The position numbers were made by a program, and so were the translations under genes. Shown in pieces: positions 61,868-64,000 of a stretch of DNA of 64,000 nucleotides. The stretch comes from Novosphingobium pentaromativorans US6-1 (lineage in GTDB: Bacteria; Pseudomonadota; Alphaproteobacteria; Sphingomonadales; Sphingomonadaceae), in assembly GCF_000767465.1 (NCBI RefSeq), contig NZ_CP009291.1:3266501-3330500 (forward strand). The letters run 5' to 3'. Each line of letters starts with the position of its first letter. Positions within the stretch are counted from its first letter, which is position 1. The notes beneath the pieces were generated by a model. It ran no database searches. It was not told the origin of the DNA and saw only the letters and a program-made list of their open reading frames with translations.

Positions 61868-62349
61868 ACAAAGCTTTCACTGCCGCTGCCGCCACGTTCC
61901 TGATGATCGTCGGGGGGTGTTCCCAGGGCGGACAGGAGGCCGTCGCCAAGCCGACCGCGCCTCTTGTTCATCCGATTTCGGGGCTCGAAGTGGTGCCGCT
62001 GATCGTCAAGTCGCAGGGCAAGGTCCACAAGTTCAGCGTCGAAGTGGCGAAGACCGAGGAAGAGCAGGCCAAGGGCCTCATGTTCCGAACCGAGATGGGC
62101 CCGGACGAAGGGATGATCTTCCCCGAAGACCCGCCGCGCCGGCCTGCCTTCTGGATGCGCAACACGGTCATCCCGCTCGACATCATCTTCATCGGTACCG
62201 ATCACCGCATTCTCAACATAGCGGCCAACGCCGTGCCCTACGACGAAACGCCGCTGCCGGCTGCCGGCATGGCAAGCGGCGTGCTCGAGCTGAATGGCGG
62301 CCGGGCGGCCGAGTTGGGTATCAAGCCGGGCGACAAGGTGGAGTGGTGA
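61858..62349 (+). CDS. DUF192 lipoprotein with TTG start
   Basis: A 163-residue protein. TTG 61858 follows GGAGAAGATTC, so the start is well supported. The signal ends in a lipobox (FLMIVGGC, Cys21). The DUF192 domain has KGLMFRTEMGPDEGMIF and FWMRNTVIPLDIIFIG. The family is often periplasmic and of unknown role. It overlaps recX. Confidence 0.88.
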   Translation: MRLNKAFTAAAATFLMIVGGCSQGGQEAVAKPTAPLVHPISGLEVVPLIVKSQGKVHKFSVEVAKTEEEQAKGLMFRTEMGPDEGMIFPEDPPRRPAFWMRNTVIPLDIIFIGTDHRILNIAANAVPYDETPLPAAGMASGVLELNGGRAAELGIKPGDKVEW

Positions 62350-62520
62350 AGCGGCGCGACTTCGCAACTTTTGCGCAATAGGCGAGGTGCCAAAACCCGG
62401 CCCGTCTCATGACATGCGATCCCGACGTTGCGCTCAGGCTGGCTGATGAAGCCGCGAAAGTCTGCATCAATTACCACGGCAATTCTGCGGCTGGCGATGA
62501 CGTGCTGCCGATGATCGCGG

Positions 62521-62568
62521 ACAAACAAAAGGCGCCCCGGCCTATCGGTCGGGGCGCCTTTTGTTTGT
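62521..62568. terminator. Two-way terminator with a 19-bp perfect stem
   Basis: ACAAACAAAAGGCGCCCCG (62521-62539) pairs perfectly with 62550-62568 around a 10-nt loop. A-rich and T-rich ends make it work for the DUF192 gene (plus) and the glycine-zipper gene (minus). Confidence 0.88.
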
Positions 62569-62598
62569 ATCTTGGATGAAAGCCGTGCGGATCAGGTC

Positions 62599-62928
62599 TT
62601 AGCGGCAGCGGGCAGGGCGGCTCGAATTTCGGTCGATCTCGCGGCCGAGGAGGGCGCCCGCGCCAGCGCCGACGATCGTGCCGACCGTCTTGTCGCGGCC
62701 GCCATCGATGGCGCGTCCGATGAGGGCACCGGCAACGCCGCCGATGAGCAGTCCGGTCGTTCCGTCCGACTTCTTGCAATAGTAGCGGCCATTATCGCCC
62801 CGCCAGTAGCGGATGCCGTTGTCGGTCCTGTGATAATGCCGCTGCTTCGCGAGGGCCGGGGTCGCGGTCACGACGGCGGTGGGGACAGTGAGAGCCGCCA
62901 TGGTGGCGGCGATGATGGCTTTACGCAT
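62599..62928 (-). CDS. Glycine-zipper outer-envelope protein
   Basis: A 109-residue exported protein. Signal peptide ending PALA-KQ; a polar part with one Cys (YYCKKSDG); then a glycine-zipper (TTGLLIGGVAGALIGRAIDGG and GTIVGAGAGALLGREID) and a basic Cys end. It resembles the Rick_17kDa/OsmB-type proteins. Its role is probably structural in the envelope. Confidence 0.82.
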   Translation of the reverse strand: MRKAIIAATMAALTVPTAVVTATPALAKQRHYHRTDNGIRYWRGDNGRYYCKKSDGTTGLLIGGVAGALIGRAIDGGRDKTVGTIVGAGAGALLGREIDRNSSRPARCR

Positions 62929-63206
62929 GGTGGATCACCTTCGTTGCTCTGCGTGTTTCGCGAATGGAACGCGCTCCATCGTGTCACGATCCACAACGCC
63001 AGATGAACGGCTGCAAATGTCGGAAAATCAGCGGCGAGAGGTGGTCGCGCTGCGGTGAAGCGGGAGGAGGGCGCAGCCATGCAGGACGCTGGGTCCGTCG
63101 ATCCGGCTCTTATGTCCTCGCCTGGCCGCGAATTTTCTCGCTGCCCGGTGGGCAAAGCGCTTCAACGTGCTTGGCATCGCGGGCGAAGGGCGCTAACGCG
63201 CGGCTC

Positions 63207-63614
63207 ATGGGAATCCTGTCGAAGATCTTCACCTGGTGGGATGGTGCGACCATCGGAACCTCGCTCTGGAGCTCGCGTCATGGCGAGCACGTCGGAACCG
63301 ACGCGCAGGGCAACAAGTACTATCGCTCGAAGGGCGACAAGACGAAGACCACCGAAGGCTATGAGCGCCGCTGGGTCATCTACGCCGGCGCCAACGATGC
63401 AAGCCGCGTTCCGGCCGAATGGCATGGCTGGCTGCATCATTCCTATGACGGTGTCCCCGAAAGCCACCTGCCGCCGCCGCGGATCTGGGAAGTCGACTAT
63501 ACGCCGAACGCCACCGGCACGGCGCAGGCCTACCTCCCGCAAGGCGCGCTGGAGCGTGGCGGCAGGCGTGCGGCTGCCACCGGCGATTATGAAGCCTGGT
63601 CGCCGGACGCCTGA
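63207..63614 (+). CDS. NDUFA12-family complex I accessory protein
   Basis: A 135-residue homologue of the 17.2-kDa accessory subunit of mitochondrial complex I. Landmarks are KIFTWWDGATIGTSLWSSRHGEHVGTD, NKYYRSK, RRWVIYAGANDASRVPAEWHGWLHH and PPPRIWEVDYTPN. Alphaproteobacteria carry it away from the main nuo operon, as here. The DUF2155 gene follows 10 bases on. Confidence 0.9.
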   Translation: MGILSKIFTWWDGATIGTSLWSSRHGEHVGTDAQGNKYYRSKGDKTKTTEGYERRWVIYAGANDASRVPAEWHGWLHHSYDGVPESHLPPPRIWEVDYTPNATGTAQAYLPQGALERGGRRAAATGDYEAWSPDA

Positions 63615-63623
63615 AGCCTAGTG

Positions 63624-64000
63624 ATGCGGGCCCGCGGCTCACGAATCTCCGCGCTGGCGTTGACTGCCTGCCTTCTGGCTCTTGCCGGGTGCGGGGGCGA
63701 ACCTGAACCAGAAGCCGAAGACACCAGCGTCCCCGAGGCGCTGGCCGGCATGCAGGCAGGCCCTGCCCAGGCCGTTCAGGGCCAGCGGATCGGTACGCCC
63801 AACAAGGATCGTGTCGTCACTCTTGGCGTGCTTAACAAGCGCAATAACCTGACCCAGGATCTCGAGATGAAGCCGGGCGAAACCCGGCGCATCGGTAACC
63901 TCGTGGTCAAGGTCGCGACCTGCGAAAAGACGCTGCCCTGGGAAAAGCCGCAGGAAGAGGGCGCCTTCGTCCAGGTCTTCGTGGAAGACCGCAGGACCTC
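63624..64000 (+). CDS. DUF2155 lipoprotein, 3' end outside the window
   Basis: The first 125 residues are present. A signal with lipobox LAGC (in LLALAGCGGEPEPE) is followed by an acidic linker and the DUF2155 domain (RVVTLGVLNKRNNLTQDLEMKPGE, VKVATCEKTLPWEKPQEEGAFVQVF). Function unknown. NDUFA12 followed by DUF2155 is a common alphaproteobacterial arrangement. An in-frame GTG three bases upstream is possible. Confidence 0.85.
   Translation, partial: MRARGSRISALALTACLLALAGCGGEPEPEAEDTSVPEALAGMQAGPAQAVQGQRIGTPNKDRVVTLGVLNKRNNLTQDLEMKPGETRRIGNLVVKVATCEKTLPWEKPQEEGAFVQVFVEDRRT

Noticed and set aside
62409..62579. 56-codon plus-strand frame after the DUF192 gene
   Set aside because: It runs straight through a 19-bp-stem terminator and has no ribosome site.

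Overview
This is a GC-rich chromosomal window whose content fits an aerobic sphingomonad alphaproteobacterium, most likely Novosphingobium or a close relative. That assignment is inferred from gene content and not from a marker gene. The clues are a bo3 quinol oxidase beside a RegB/RegA-type redox pair, a TonB-dependent receptor followed by a TPR-sulfotransferase, a ScfR-type regulator divergent from isocitrate lyase, and an NDUFA12 homologue followed by a DUF2155 protein. I found no tRNA, rRNA, CRISPR array, insertion sequence, prophage or origin.

Layout, left to right. 1-1901 (minus): a two-component system (kinase cut by the window edge) behind two small secreted proteins. 2297-4243 (plus): a partner-switching module of REC-PP2C phosphatase, STAS antagonist and anti-sigma-type kinase. 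4648-5448: a DUF2189 membrane protein. 5455-17962 (all minus): a respiratory block. Read in transcription order it is cyoABCD, surf1, a RegB/RegA sensor-regulator pair, a ModE-type DNA-binding protein, then an aa3-type cytochrome c oxidase operon (subunits II, I, III, III, IV and a membrane cytochrome c). An MFS transporter diverges from cyoA across a shared region holding a perfect FNR/FixK-type box. 19562-22311: cueR and copA with a MerR-type operator. 22399-23976: a BCCT transporter.

24350-29071: a TonB-dependent receptor and a TPR-sulfotransferase. 29085-31055: fumarylacetoacetase with a divergent Lrp-type regulator. 31079-35935: a TetR repressor divergent from a tripartite efflux operon (outer-membrane lipoprotein, EmrA, EmrB). 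36035-43552: a chemotaxis locus in which an unusual CheB diverges from a STAS-cheA-cheR-cheB-cheD-cheY-cheW-unknown operon. 43635-45576: a DUF938 methyltransferase and a MATE exporter, followed by about 950 bases without a convincing protein gene that may encode a small RNA. 46538-49695: a PfkB sugar kinase and a PAS-GGDEF-EAL protein. 49958-53411: isocitrate lyase with a downstream 57-residue protein, and a divergent ScfR/RamB regulator. 53428-59252: TonB, ManA, DUF2721, an asparagine synthase and a GMC oxidoreductase. 59403-61163: a fatty acyl-AMP ligase. The right edge has recX, a DUF192 lipoprotein, a glycine-zipper protein, NDUFA12 and the start of a DUF2155 lipoprotein.

The most unusual points are a CheB paralogue that has lost its catalytic histidine, a TetR-controlled efflux promoter that seems to give a near-leaderless transcript inside a long inverted repeat, a surf1 gene with no usual start codon, a candidate small RNA with a UUCG-loop terminator, and the packing of two terminal oxidases around one redox two-component system. 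I did not see a clearly new defence or mobile system.
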